From assembly GCA_016901395.1 (NCBI GenBank), contig JAEAMQ010000067.1, positions 62,001-126,000 on the forward strand: DNA of 64,000 nucleotides, read 5' to 3'. Position 1 is the stretch's first letter, and each line of letters starts with the position of its first letter. The position numbers and the translations under genes are program-made. This document shows, in pieces, positions 1 to 7,314 of the stretch. This DNA comes from Prevotella sp. GTDB lineage: Bacteria > Bacteroidota > Bacteroidia > Bacteroidales > Bacteroidaceae. Below the pieces are notes generated by a model that ran no database searches, was not told the origin of the DNA, and saw only the letters and a list, made by a program, of their open reading frames with translations.

Positions 1-1338
1 AGTGGCGTTCCGGGCCGTTCGCCGGGCTATGATGCCCTGCGCTTCGCCATCGACGAGTGCCATCGGCGGGGCATGGAGCTGCATGCGTGGGTGGTGACGA
101 TACCCATTGGCAAATGGGACAAGCTCGGCGTGCAAAACATTCGGCGGAAACTGCCGGGCGTGGCCCGCCGCATCGGCCCCGAGGGGTATATGAATCCCGA
201 AAACCCGCGCACCGCCAGCTATCTCGCCGATATCTGCGAGGAGATTACACGCAACTACGATGTCGACGGCATCCACCTCGACTACATCCGCTATCCGGAG
301 ACGTGGAACATCAAAGTGAGCCGCGACCAGGGCCGCAACTATATCACCGGCATCGTGCGTGCCATCAGCCAGCGGGTGAAATCGCTCAAGCCTTGGGTCA
401 AGATGAGTTGCTCGCCCATCGGCAAATTCGACGATCTCTCCCGCTATTGGAGCCACGGATGGAACGCCTACACCAAGGTTTGCCAGGACGCGCAGGGTTG
501 GCTGCGCAGTGGATTGATGGACCAACTCTATCCGATGATGTATTTCCGCGACAACCAGTTCTTCCCCTTCGCCATCGACTGGGCCGAGCAAAGCGACGGC
601 AAAACCATCGCACCGGGTCTCGGCATCTATTTTCTCAACCCGAAGGAAGGCAACTGGCGGCTCGCCGACGTGACCCGCGAGATGGAGGTGTTGCGCCAAT
701 ACGGAATGGGGCAGACCTTCTTCCGCGGCAAATTCCTGACCGACAACGACCAGGGCATCTACGATTTTGTGAAACGCTTCAACCGCCATCCGGCACTCGT
801 TCCGGCCATGACATGGGCCAGCCACACCCTGCCCGAGGAGCCGGCATCACTGCAAATGAGCAAGAAAGGATTGAGTTGGCAGGGCCATACACCATATTAT
901 AATGTATATAGCAGCCGCACATGGCCCGTCGATGTGAGCCGTGCGGAGAACCTGATTGCCGTGAGACGCACCGCCAACAGCATCGCCCTTCCCACCGACG
1001 GACGCTATTTTGCCGTGACGGGAATGGACCGTTTTGGCAACGAAAGCAAGGCTTTGCAGAGCCATCAGATGGAGACGGCACCACGGATAGACATTCCGCT
1101 GCTGGCCTGCGACGGCCGTCGCCTCACGCTTCCGCCGAAAGACCACACGCTCGACGCTCAGTTGCTGACCATAGAAACCCTGCAGGGCAGCATCGTCGAT
1201 ACCCGAACCTATCAGGGCAAGACCATCGACGTGTCGCGCCTGCCCAACGGTTACTACGTGTTGCGGTCGCTGGGGCGCAAAGGCGTGACCCACCGACTGG
1301 GATTTTTCCAGGTGAAACGCGGCTTACCGCATATTTGA
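1..1338 (+). CDS. Glycoside hydrolase-like GHL10 family protein (5' end cut by window)
   Basis: The reading frame is open from base 1, so the gene starts outside the window; the first internal ATG is at 73 but coding sequence clearly precedes it (YDALRFAIDECHRRG). The visible 445 residues carry the hallmark DVDGIHLDYIRYPE of the GHL10 (DUF187) TIM-barrel family, related to GH10/GH13 folds and often found as secreted or lipoprotein glycosidases of Bacteroidota. The barrel covers roughly residues 1-280. A fibronectin-like strand region follows (YFAVTGMDRFGNES), then a C-terminal domain ending near YYVLRSLGRKGVTHR. The role in cell-wall or polysaccharide hydrolysis is inferred from family; substrate is unknown. 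The last 15 bases overlap the end of the convergent cytidine deaminase gene. Confidence 0.85.
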   Translation, partial: SGVPGRSPGYDALRFAIDECHRRGMELHAWVVTIPIGKWDKLGVQNIRRKLPGVARRIGPEGYMNPENPRTASYLADICEEITRNYDVDGIHLDYIRYPETWNIKVSRDQGRNYITGIVRAISQRVKSLKPWVKMSCSPIGKFDDLSRYWSHGWNAYTKVCQDAQGWLRSGLMDQLYPMMYFRDNQFFPFAIDWAEQSDGKTIAPGLGIYFLNPKEGNWRLADVTREMEVLRQYGMGQTFFRGKFLTDNDQGIYDFVKRFNRHPALVPAMTWASHTLPEEPASLQMSKKGLSWQGHTPYYNVYSSRTWPVDVSRAENLIAVRRTANSIALPTDGRYFAVTGMDRFGNESKALQSHQMETAPRIDIPLLACDGRRLTLPPKDHTLDAQLLTIETLQGSIVDTRTYQGKTIDVSRLPNGYYVLRSLGRKGVTHRLGFFQVKRGLPHI

Positions 1339-1803
1339 ATCTACGAAGCACAAGGGCAGAAGGTCCTTGACGCTCTTGATTTTGTAGACCCCTTCACGCC
1401 CATAGAGCAGTATCTCTATGGGTTTTTTGTATCTGTCTTCGATTTCCAGAATGACCTGCCGGCATGCCCCACAGGGTGTCACGGGGTCGGGCAGCAGTCC
1501 GGCATCGTTGCGGGCGGCGATGGCCAGCATCGTGACGGGCTGGTCTGGACAATTGGCTTGTGCGGCGAAGATGGCCGTGCGCTCAGCACAAAGGCCCGAG
1601 GGGAAGGCGGCATTCTCCTGATTGGCACCGATAAACACCTGTCCGTTGGCCAGTCGTGCAGCCGCTCCCACATAGAAACGACTGTATTTGGCGTAGGCAT
1701 TCTTGGTGGCTTCGGCAGCCTGATAGACCAGTTGAAGCTCGTCTTCGCTCAGTTCTTCAAGCGACAGAAAATCTATGTTGACTTCAATTTTAATCTGTTT
1801 CAT
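1324..1803 (-). CDS. cdd: Cytidine deaminase
   Basis: This 159-residue protein has both zinc-site motifs of the homotetrameric cytidine deaminases: CAER (residues 72-75, first Cys ligand and catalytic Glu) and PCGAC (110-114, the other two Cys ligands). It would hydrolyse cytidine and deoxycytidine to uridine and deoxyuridine in the pyrimidine salvage pathway of the cytosol. The substrate-binding YSRFYVGAA stretch (40-48) is also present. It starts at an ATG 28 bases downstream of the stop of the beta-helix lipoprotein gene on the same strand, so the two may share a transcript. Length is slightly above the usual 130-145 because of a 20-residue acidic N-terminal extension. Its 3' end overlaps the convergent GHL10 gene. 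Confidence 0.93.
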   Translation of the reverse strand: MKQIKIEVNIDFLSLEELSEDELQLVYQAAEATKNAYAKYSRFYVGAAARLANGQVFIGANQENAAFPSGLCAERTAIFAAQANCPDQPVTMLAIAARNDAGLLPDPVTPCGACRQVILEIEDRYKKPIEILLYGREGVYKIKSVKDLLPLCFVDSNMR

Positions 1804-1831
1804 AACTATTGAGGATTAAAGGTACAAGTCA

Positions 1832-3268
1832 TTAGGGCTTGATATATTCATACGCACCGATGTCGGGGAGGTCATCGCGCGTCCGCCCGTCATGGTCGTT
1901 GGTAGTGGCTGTCTGTGGATTGGCCTTGCCGATGGCCGACGAAACACTGTCCAGACGGAAGTCGTAGCGCAGCTTGTCGGTGTCGATGGTCATGAAATGC
2001 TTCTCGCCTGAGGTCGTGGTGTCCTCCACATTCTCATAATACACCTGGGTGAAATGCACACTGTCGGCAGTCTCCACCTTTGGCGTGCGGATGATGCAAT
2101 GGTCGAAGGCATAGACAAAGGCGGTGGTGGAGTCGGCCGGTTCGCCCAGTAGCATGTCGTCGGCATAGCCTGTGATGAGGGTGTTCATGACCGAGAGATT
2201 GTCTATCGGATGCTTGCCTGCGAAATGGAGCGCATAGCCCCGGTTGGAGTCGAAGGGGTAGAACTGGGCGAGCGTGCAACCATTGATGGTGGCCTCGCCG
2301 CCGTTGATGCGCACGCAGTCGTTGAGGGTATTGGTAATCTGGGTGTTGATCAGGCTCAGACGTGCATTCTCCGACAGCAGCCCATAGCCCTGACAGTTGT
2401 GTATGGTGACGTTTTCGAGCGACAGTTTCAGCTGGGTAACCGACGAGGAGTCGACCACCACGCCATTGTAGGTGCTGTGGATGTCGGTGTGTTGCAGCAC
2501 GCTTCCGGTCGAGGAGTCGTGGAAACGCAGTCCCTGCCACTGCCCCGGCACGCGGTCGTAGGGCAGATAGTCGAACATGTAGTCGATGCGGTCGCCGCGC
2601 AGCGTCACCGGGTTGTCGGGGGTGCCCGGTGTCAACAGTCGTCCGTAGACGTTGATGCCGGCATCCTCATGGAAATAGAGCGTGGTGCCGGCGGCTATCG
2701 TGAGCGTCGCGGCAGAGTCCACACGGATGCCGCCATAGACGATGACGGGCCGTCCGTTGCCATCAATCACGGAGTCGCGGTCGATGCGCACATTCCTCAT
2801 CGACACCGCATCCCAGGCGTAGGCACTGAGGTTTACCCGCTGCTCCACCCCACTTTCGAGGGTAAACACGAGGTTGTCGGAGGTCTGCTGGGGCGTGAGG
2901 GCGTTGGTCTGCGGGGCCGTCAGCTCCACAAAGACGCGCACGCTGTCCTTGTTTCTGAGTTCGATATCCGAGACCGTATAGTTCTTTTCCTCACTCAGAT
3001 ACACCCCGTCGACATTGACGCGATAGCCCGATTTGGCCGCGTTTTCCAGTCTCACGCTCTGGCATCGAAGTCCGTCGCCGGAGTTGTTGTAGACCCAAAA
3101 CGACTTCGTGGCAGAGGGAACGTTGCTGAACACAGTGTCCAGCCTCACGGTGTCTGTGGAAAACGTGAGCACGTGCGACGAGGCATTGGAGAAACTCTCG
3201 TCGTCGGTGCAGGCAGCCATCAGGCCCAACATCACCCCTGCAACTATAAGCAAATGTTTAACCTTCAT
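1832..3268 (-). CDS. Right-handed beta-helix repeat lipoprotein
   Basis: The start is placed at the ATG at 3268 because it begins a clean lipoprotein signal peptide (MKVKHLLIVAGVM) with lipobox LMAAC; the upstream in-frame ATG at 3316 would bury it. The mature protein (about 478 residues in the full chain) has an N-terminal beta-sandwich region (to about residue 150), then repeated short strands with Asn/Gly turns and IxxCQGYGLLSENA-like coils, as in parallel beta-helix proteins. A C-terminal DIGAYEYIKP ending is typical of choice-of-anchor or pectate-lyase-like Bacteroidota lipoproteins. It is probably outer-membrane anchored. Polysaccharide binding or lysis is possible, but no catalytic residues can be assigned, so function is open. 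Confidence 0.8.
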   Translation of the reverse strand: MKVKHLLIVAGVMLGLMAACTDDESFSNASSHVLTFSTDTVRLDTVFSNVPSATKSFWVYNNSGDGLRCQSVRLENAAKSGYRVNVDGVYLSEEKNYTVSDIELRNKDSVRVFVELTAPQTNALTPQQTSDNLVFTLESGVEQRVNLSAYAWDAVSMRNVRIDRDSVIDGNGRPVIVYGGIRVDSAATLTIAAGTTLYFHEDAGINVYGRLLTPGTPDNPVTLRGDRIDYMFDYLPYDRVPGQWQGLRFHDSSTGSVLQHTDIHSTYNGVVVDSSSVTQLKLSLENVTIHNCQGYGLLSENARLSLINTQITNTLNDCVRINGGEATINGCTLAQFYPFDSNRGYALHFAGKHPIDNLSVMNTLITGYADDMLLGEPADSTTAFVYAFDHCIIRTPKVETADSVHFTQVYYENVEDTTTSGEKHFMTIDTDKLRYDFRLDSVSSAIGKANPQTATTNDHDGRTRDDLPDIGAYEYIKP

Positions 3269-3307
3269 TGCCTTATCAACGCAAAGAAGTTCATTTTTAT
3301 TGTGCAT

Positions 3308-3376
3308 AAAAAGCAAGTTCGGCGAATTAATAAACCCATTTCAAGGAAAAGGATTTGAATATTTCGCCGAACTTGC
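3308..3376 (-). terminator. Rho-independent terminator after dedA
   Basis: A perfect 14-bp inverted repeat (3313-3326 with 3363-3376, arm GCAAGTTCGGCGAA) is followed on the minus strand by five T residues (3308-3312). The 36-nt loop is long. It lies just past the dedA stop codon and before the beta-helix lipoprotein start. Confidence 0.7.
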
Positions 3377-3421
3377 GTCTTATCTTATATCATCTCGAAT
3401 ACACGAGACAGTTCTTATCGA

Positions 3422-4066
3422 CTATTCCACCTTAGCATTGTCTTTCTTTCGCTTCTTCAGTTGCCATTTTACGATAAAGAAAGCAGCAACCAACACAGCG
3501 ATTGTGACAATCGCAATCTGGATATAAGAATTATATTCCTCTATTCTGTTATTCAATTGATCTTTAGGCACAAAGGAATGCAACCACCATCCCAAGGAAG
3601 CCAGCACACAGTTCCACAACCCTGCTCCAACCGTGGTATAAAGCGCGAATTTCCAGAATTTCATCTTGGAAAGTCCGGCCGGGATAGAGATTATCTGTCT
3701 GATGCCGGGGAGAAGACGACCCGTCAAGGTAGCAATCACACCATGCTCATAAAAGTATTTCTCACTCTTTTCCACCTTTTCCTGATTAAGAAGGCACAAA
3801 TGCCCCAATCGGCTGTTGGCAAAACGGTAAATAATGGGACGTCCAAGATAGTAGGCAGCCAGATAATTGGCCGTGGATCCCAGCAAAGCCCCAGCTGTTG
3901 CCACAAGCAGAAGTACTACAATATTGAGTTCGCCCGCGGCAGCCCGGTATGCTGCAGGAGGGACTATCAGCTCGGAAGGAGCAGGGATTACTGAGCCTTC
4001 GATAAACATGAGGATGAAAACCGTGTAATAGTTCAGGTTCTCTAAAAGTGCCGACAACCAAGTCAT
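3422..4066 (-). CDS. DedA family membrane protein
   Basis: The 214-residue protein has the DedA (SNARE-associated/VTT) fold signatures: an early acidic helix FIEGSVIPAPSE (residues 22-33), the reentrant segment, and the conserved GRLLPGIRQIISIPAG (about 121-136). At least four hydrophobic membrane segments are visible, and the C-terminus is strongly basic (KWQLKKRKK). DedA proteins are inner-membrane lipid flippases or transport proteins, several of which recycle undecaprenyl phosphate or move phosphatidylethanolamine; the exact substrate cannot be read from sequence. It starts 31 bases after the stop of glnS on the same strand, so it is probably read through from glnS and ends at the hairpin at 3308-3376. 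Confidence 0.9.
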   Translation of the reverse strand: MTWLSALLENLNYYTVFILMFIEGSVIPAPSELIVPPAAYRAAAGELNIVVLLLVATAGALLGSTANYLAAYYLGRPIIYRFANSRLGHLCLLNQEKVEKSEKYFYEHGVIATLTGRLLPGIRQIISIPAGLSKMKFWKFALYTTVGAGLWNCVLASLGWWLHSFVPKDQLNNRIEEYNSYIQIAIVTIAVLVAAFFIVKWQLKKRKKDNAKVE

Positions 4067-4097
4067 AGATACTTTTTGCTTCGATTTAATGAATATG

Positions 4098-5813
4098 TTA
4101 CTTGTTCTTCTTGGCCCAGGTATCCTTCAGTCCGATGGTCTTGTTGTACACGGGCTTGCCCTCCTGAGAGTCGGGGTCGGCCATGAAATAGCCCAATCGG
4201 ATGAACTGCAGGTATTCGCCGGGCTTGCACTGGGCGGCATACTGCTCCACATAGCAGTCGGTGTTCACCTTGAGCGAATCGGCATTGAGCAGCTCGTGGA
4301 AGTCGCGGCCATCGGCAGACGGGTTCTCCACAAAGAACAGTCGGTCGTATTCGCGCACCTCTGCCTTCACGCAGTGGTCGCTGCTCACCCAGTGGAGCGT
4401 GCCCTTCACCTTGCGGTTGGCGCCCTCCATGCCACTCTTGCTCTGTGGATCGTATTCGGCCTGAATCTCGGTGATGTTGCCGTCGGCGTCCTTGGTGCAT
4501 CCGGTGCACTTCACGATGTAGGCGTTTTTCAGTCGCACCTCGTTGCCGGGGGTCATGCGGAAGAATTTCTTCGGAGCGTCTTCCATAAAGTCGGCACGCT
4601 CGATCCAGAGGTTGCGGGAGAACGTGATGGTGTGTGTGCCACCGTTTTCCTGCTCGGGATTGTTCTCGGCCTCCATGTCCTCGCTCTGGCCCTCGGGGTA
4701 GTTGGTGATGACCAGACGCACGGGGTCTACCACGGCCGACACACGGGTGGCCTTCTTGTTGAGGTCATCGCGCACGGCAGCCTCCAGCAATGCGATGTCG
4801 TTGAGGGCATCAAACTTGGTGTAGCCGATGGATTTGATGAAGTTTCGGATAGACTCTGGCGAGTAGCCACGGCGGCGCATGCCACACAGGGTCGGCATGC
4901 GGGGATCGTCCCAACCGTTGACCAGATGCTCGTCGACAAGCTGATGAAGCTTGCGCTTGGACATCACGGTGTAGGTAAGATTAAGTCTATTGAACTCGAT
5001 CTGGCGCGGACGGAAATCGTTAAGACCCTTCTCAGCGGTGCCGTCGGCCTCCTTGAGGAAGTCTACGAGCTTGTCATACAGCGGACGATGGGGCACAAAC
5101 TCCAGCGTGCAGATAGAGTGGGTCACGCCTTCGAAGTAGTCGCTCTGTCCATGGGCAAAGTCATACATCGGGTAGCAGTGCCAGGTGGTGCCGGTACGAT
5201 GGTGGGGTGTCTGGATGATACGGTAGATCACCGGGTCGCGGAAGTGCATGTTGGGATTGTTCATATCCATCTTGGCACGCAACACCATGGAGCCTTCCAC
5301 GGCCTCGGGGGTGTTCATCTGCTCGAAGAGACGCAGATTTTCCTCCACGGGGCGGTCGCGATAGGGACTCGCCGTACCCGGTGTGGTGGGCGTTCCCTTC
5401 TGTTCGGCTATCTGCTCGGAGGTCTGCTCGTCCACGTAGGCGTGGCCGTTCTTAATCATCCAGAGGGCAAAATCCCACAGCTTCTGGAAATAGTCTGAGG
5501 CATAATAAATCTCGTTCCACTTGAAACCGAGCCACTCGATGTCGTGAAGGATATTCTCCACATACTCGTTGTTCTCCTTCGAGGGGTTGGTATCGTCGAA
5601 GCGAAGGTTGCAGACACCGTTGTATTTCTCAGCCACTCCAAAGTCCATGCAGATGGCTTTGGCATGTCCGATGTGCAGATAACCGTTGGGTTCCGGCGGA
5701 AAACGGGTCTGGATGCGACCGCCGTTTTTGCCTTCGGCGAGGTCTTCCTCCACAAATTGTTCCACAAAACTTATGCTTGGCTTTTTCTCGATGCTATTCT
5801 CTTGAATGTCCAT
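4098..5813 (-). CDS. glnS: Glutaminyl-tRNA synthetase
   Basis: This 571-residue class I synthetase charges tRNA-Gln with glutamine in the cytosol. The HIGH motif is at residues 47-50 (PNGYLHIGHAKA) and the KMSKS equivalent MSKRK is at about 284-288. The acceptor-binding TNPSKE segment and the C-terminal anticodon-binding beta-barrels are present, including ITNYPEGQSEDMEAENNPE. The length matches bacterial GlnRS (550-580), and GluRS is excluded by the GlnRS-type RFDDTNP and WLGFKW segments. A direct GlnRS implies that this species need not use the GatCAB route for Gln-tRNA. A -7 box (TAACTTTG) sits 30 bases upstream, and dedA follows on the same strand. Confidence 0.97.
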   Translation of the reverse strand: MDIQENSIEKKPSISFVEQFVEEDLAEGKNGGRIQTRFPPEPNGYLHIGHAKAICMDFGVAEKYNGVCNLRFDDTNPSKENNEYVENILHDIEWLGFKWNEIYYASDYFQKLWDFALWMIKNGHAYVDEQTSEQIAEQKGTPTTPGTASPYRDRPVEENLRLFEQMNTPEAVEGSMVLRAKMDMNNPNMHFRDPVIYRIIQTPHHRTGTTWHCYPMYDFAHGQSDYFEGVTHSICTLEFVPHRPLYDKLVDFLKEADGTAEKGLNDFRPRQIEFNRLNLTYTVMSKRKLHQLVDEHLVNGWDDPRMPTLCGMRRRGYSPESIRNFIKSIGYTKFDALNDIALLEAAVRDDLNKKATRVSAVVDPVRLVITNYPEGQSEDMEAENNPEQENGGTHTITFSRNLWIERADFMEDAPKKFFRMTPGNEVRLKNAYIVKCTGCTKDADGNITEIQAEYDPQSKSGMEGANRKVKGTLHWVSSDHCVKAEVREYDRLFFVENPSADGRDFHELLNADSLKVNTDCYVEQYAAQCKPGEYLQFIRLGYFMADPDSQEGKPVYNKTIGLKDTWAKKNK

Positions 5814-5842
5814 ATTTACTATGCTTTACTATTATATTGATG

Positions 5843-5850
5843 CAAAGTTA
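5843..5850 (-). promoter_or_regulatory. -7 promoter box of glnS
   Basis: TAACTTTG on the minus strand matches the Bacteroidota TAnnTTTG element, 30 bases before the glnS ATG. No clear -33 TTG is seen at the right distance. Confidence 0.45.
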
Positions 5851-5892
5851 ATGAAAATTTCTTAGATAGTCTGTGCGAAAGGTTCAAAAAGA

Positions 5893-5924
5893 TTTGCACG
5901 TCTCATCAAAAAGCATTACCTTTG
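5893..5924 (+). promoter_or_regulatory. Promoter of candidate small RNA
   Basis: TTTG at 5893-5896 and TACCTTTG at 5917-5924 are separated by 20 bases, which is the Bacteroides consensus arrangement. No ORF follows on this strand; a hairpin terminator follows about 65 bases later. Confidence 0.6.
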
Positions 5925-5928
5925 CTAC

Positions 5929-6021
5929 CGTTATCCTGAATACAATCTTTTTACCTTAATGAAAAGGCTAATACCTATTGAGAATGGATGGTGGTCGCTG
6001 TGAAGCGAGCGCCATTTTTTT
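5929..6021 (+). ncRNA. Candidate small RNA of about 93 nt
   Basis: A consensus promoter (5893-5924) and an intrinsic terminator (5989-6021) bracket about 93 bases with no plausible ORF. The interval lies between the divergent glnS start and the 3' end of mltG. Besides the terminator stem, the RNA can form a hairpin from UUACCUU (5951-5957) and AAGGcUAA (5964-5971) around a 6-nt loop. The 5' end is a prediction placed 5 bases after the -7 box. No known family was recognised. Too short for 6S RNA or tmRNA; a trans-acting sRNA is the simplest reading. Confidence 0.55.
5989..6021 (+). terminator. Rho-independent terminator of the candidate small RNA
   Basis: An 11-bp stem (TGGTGGTCGCT with AGCGAGCGCCA, one mismatch and one wobble) around a GTGA loop is followed by seven T residues at 6015-6021. 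Confidence 0.65.
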
Positions 6022-6057
6022 ATTTGTATTCCGCAAAGCCCCTTTTGGGGGCTCCCG

Positions 6058-7104
6058 TTATTTTATTCCATGCTGATTGAGCGCCTCGGCATAGCGTCGT
6101 GCGTTGGCCATGTGCTCAGCATAGTTGCTTGCGAAATTGTGGGTTCCGCTGAAATCCTCCTTCGCGCACATATAAATATAGTTGTGGTGCACCATATTGA
6201 GCACGGCATCGATGCCCGCCACTGAGGGGATGCGGATAGGTCCGGGGGGCAGACCGGGGAATCGATAGGTGTTGAAGGGGCTGTTGATGTGCAGCAGATT
6301 ATTGTAGATGCGCTTCAGGGCAAACTGTTTCCACGCAAACTTGATGGTCGGATCTGCCTGCAACGGCATGCCTTCGGGATATTCGGCATCGCGCAACATC
6401 AGTCGGTTGTAGTACATGCCGGCAATCATAGGCTTCTCTGCATTGTTGGCAGTCTCCTCGTCGACGATGCTTGCCAGGGTCGTCACCTCCACAGGATTAA
6501 GTTTCAGCTGTGCGGCCTTGGCTGTTCGTTCGTCGTCCCAGAACTTCTTATTCTCCTTCTGCATATACTTCATCAGTGCGTCCAGAGACACGTTCCAGTA
6601 GATGTCGTAGGTATTGGGAATAAACAGTGCGGGAATGGTAAGGGTGTCGTATCCATACTGTCTGCAAAACGCCTCATCGCTGAATGCCTGTGCCAGACGG
6701 GTGCTGTCAAGCATGAGTTTGCGTCCCAGCGCTCCGGCGAGGTCGTTCATCGTGCGCACGCTCGGCACCGTGAGGTCGAGCGGTTCCTGCATGCCGTTCT
6801 TGATATGACGGAAGGTCTGTAGCGCGCCGGTAGACGGTTTCAGGGCGTATCGGCCCGTATGCACATGGTCGACCAGACTGCTATGGCGGGCCAACACGCT
6901 GAACGCGTGGTAGCATTGCTTCTGCGCCACAGGTTCAATCTTGTGCATCAGCGAGTCGTAGTTGTCGTCCTCGTCGACATAGACATACACGGTTTCGTTG
7001 GAACCGGTAAACGAAGTGAAGAAGTAATAATAGCCCACGCCGGCCAAAACCAGCAGGCAGATGACGGCAGGAAGCAAATACCTCGTTTTCACGTCTTTAT
7101 TCAT
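6058..7104 (-). CDS. mltG: Endolytic murein transglycosylase MltG
   Basis: The protein (348 residues from the ATG at 7104) is a YceG-like lytic transglycosylase. It has one N-terminal membrane anchor (LLPAVICLLVLAGVGYYYF), a LysM-like linker and the catalytic domain. The conserved TLASIVDEET carries the presumptive catalytic glutamate, followed by NRL, MPLQADPT and the closing SPFNTYRFPGLPPGPI. MltG cleaves nascent glycan strands near the inner membrane and sets strand length. The longer ATG at 7152 is rejected because it lies upstream of the -7 box at 7131-7138. The gene stands alone, with a good promoter upstream and a GC-rich stem-loop (6036-6053) just past the stop. Confidence 0.93.
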   Translation of the reverse strand: MNKDVKTRYLLPAVICLLVLAGVGYYYFFTSFTGSNETVYVYVDEDDNYDSLMHKIEPVAQKQCYHAFSVLARHSSLVDHVHTGRYALKPSTGALQTFRHIKNGMQEPLDLTVPSVRTMNDLAGALGRKLMLDSTRLAQAFSDEAFCRQYGYDTLTIPALFIPNTYDIYWNVSLDALMKYMQKENKKFWDDERTAKAAQLKLNPVEVTTLASIVDEETANNAEKPMIAGMYYNRLMLRDAEYPEGMPLQADPTIKFAWKQFALKRIYNNLLHINSPFNTYRFPGLPPGPIRIPSVAGIDAVLNMVHHNYIYMCAKEDFSGTHNFASNYAEHMANARRYAEALNQHGIK

Positions 7105-7130
7105 ATTGCATGATTCGTTAAATTTGAGTG

Positions 7131-7161
7131 CAAAGGTACAGCTAAATGCCAATACTGCAAA
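7131..7161 (-). promoter_or_regulatory. Promoter of mltG
   Basis: On the minus strand TTTG (7158-7161) and TACCTTTG (7131-7138) are 19 bases apart, giving a leader of about 20 nt before the ATG at 7104. Confidence 0.65.
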
Positions 7162-7192
7162 ACTTTTGTGACCTATCTTAACAATTGAAATG

Positions 7193-7281
7193 AAAAAATA
7201 AAAAGGTCGGGTCTCTCACACGTTTCCACTTGCTTTCAAGGCTATATCCTTGCGCAAGGCCAACGGTGGGAGACCCAACCT
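7193..7281 (-). terminator. Rho-independent terminator of the malic enzyme gene
   Basis: A 16-bp stem (7204-7219 with 7266-7281; one mismatch, one wobble) is followed on the minus strand by a T-rich tract (7193-7204). The 46-nt loop holds an inner 12-base palindrome, CCTTGCGCAAGG. Confidence 0.75.
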
Positions 7282-7314
7282 CAATGTATGCGGCATGAGG
7301 GGCCGCGGGAATGA

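Noticed and set aside
4089-5498. Long plus-strand frame opposite glnS
   Set aside because: It is antisense to a well-recognised gene, and the high GC third positions of glnS explain the open frame.
5893-6021. 6S RNA or T-box leader
   Set aside because: The transcript is far too short for 6S RNA and is on the strand opposite to glnS, so it cannot be its leader.
6036-6053. Terminator for mltG
   Set aside because: AGCCCCTTTTGGGGGCT-type hairpin is present but no T tract follows on the minus strand; left as a remark only.
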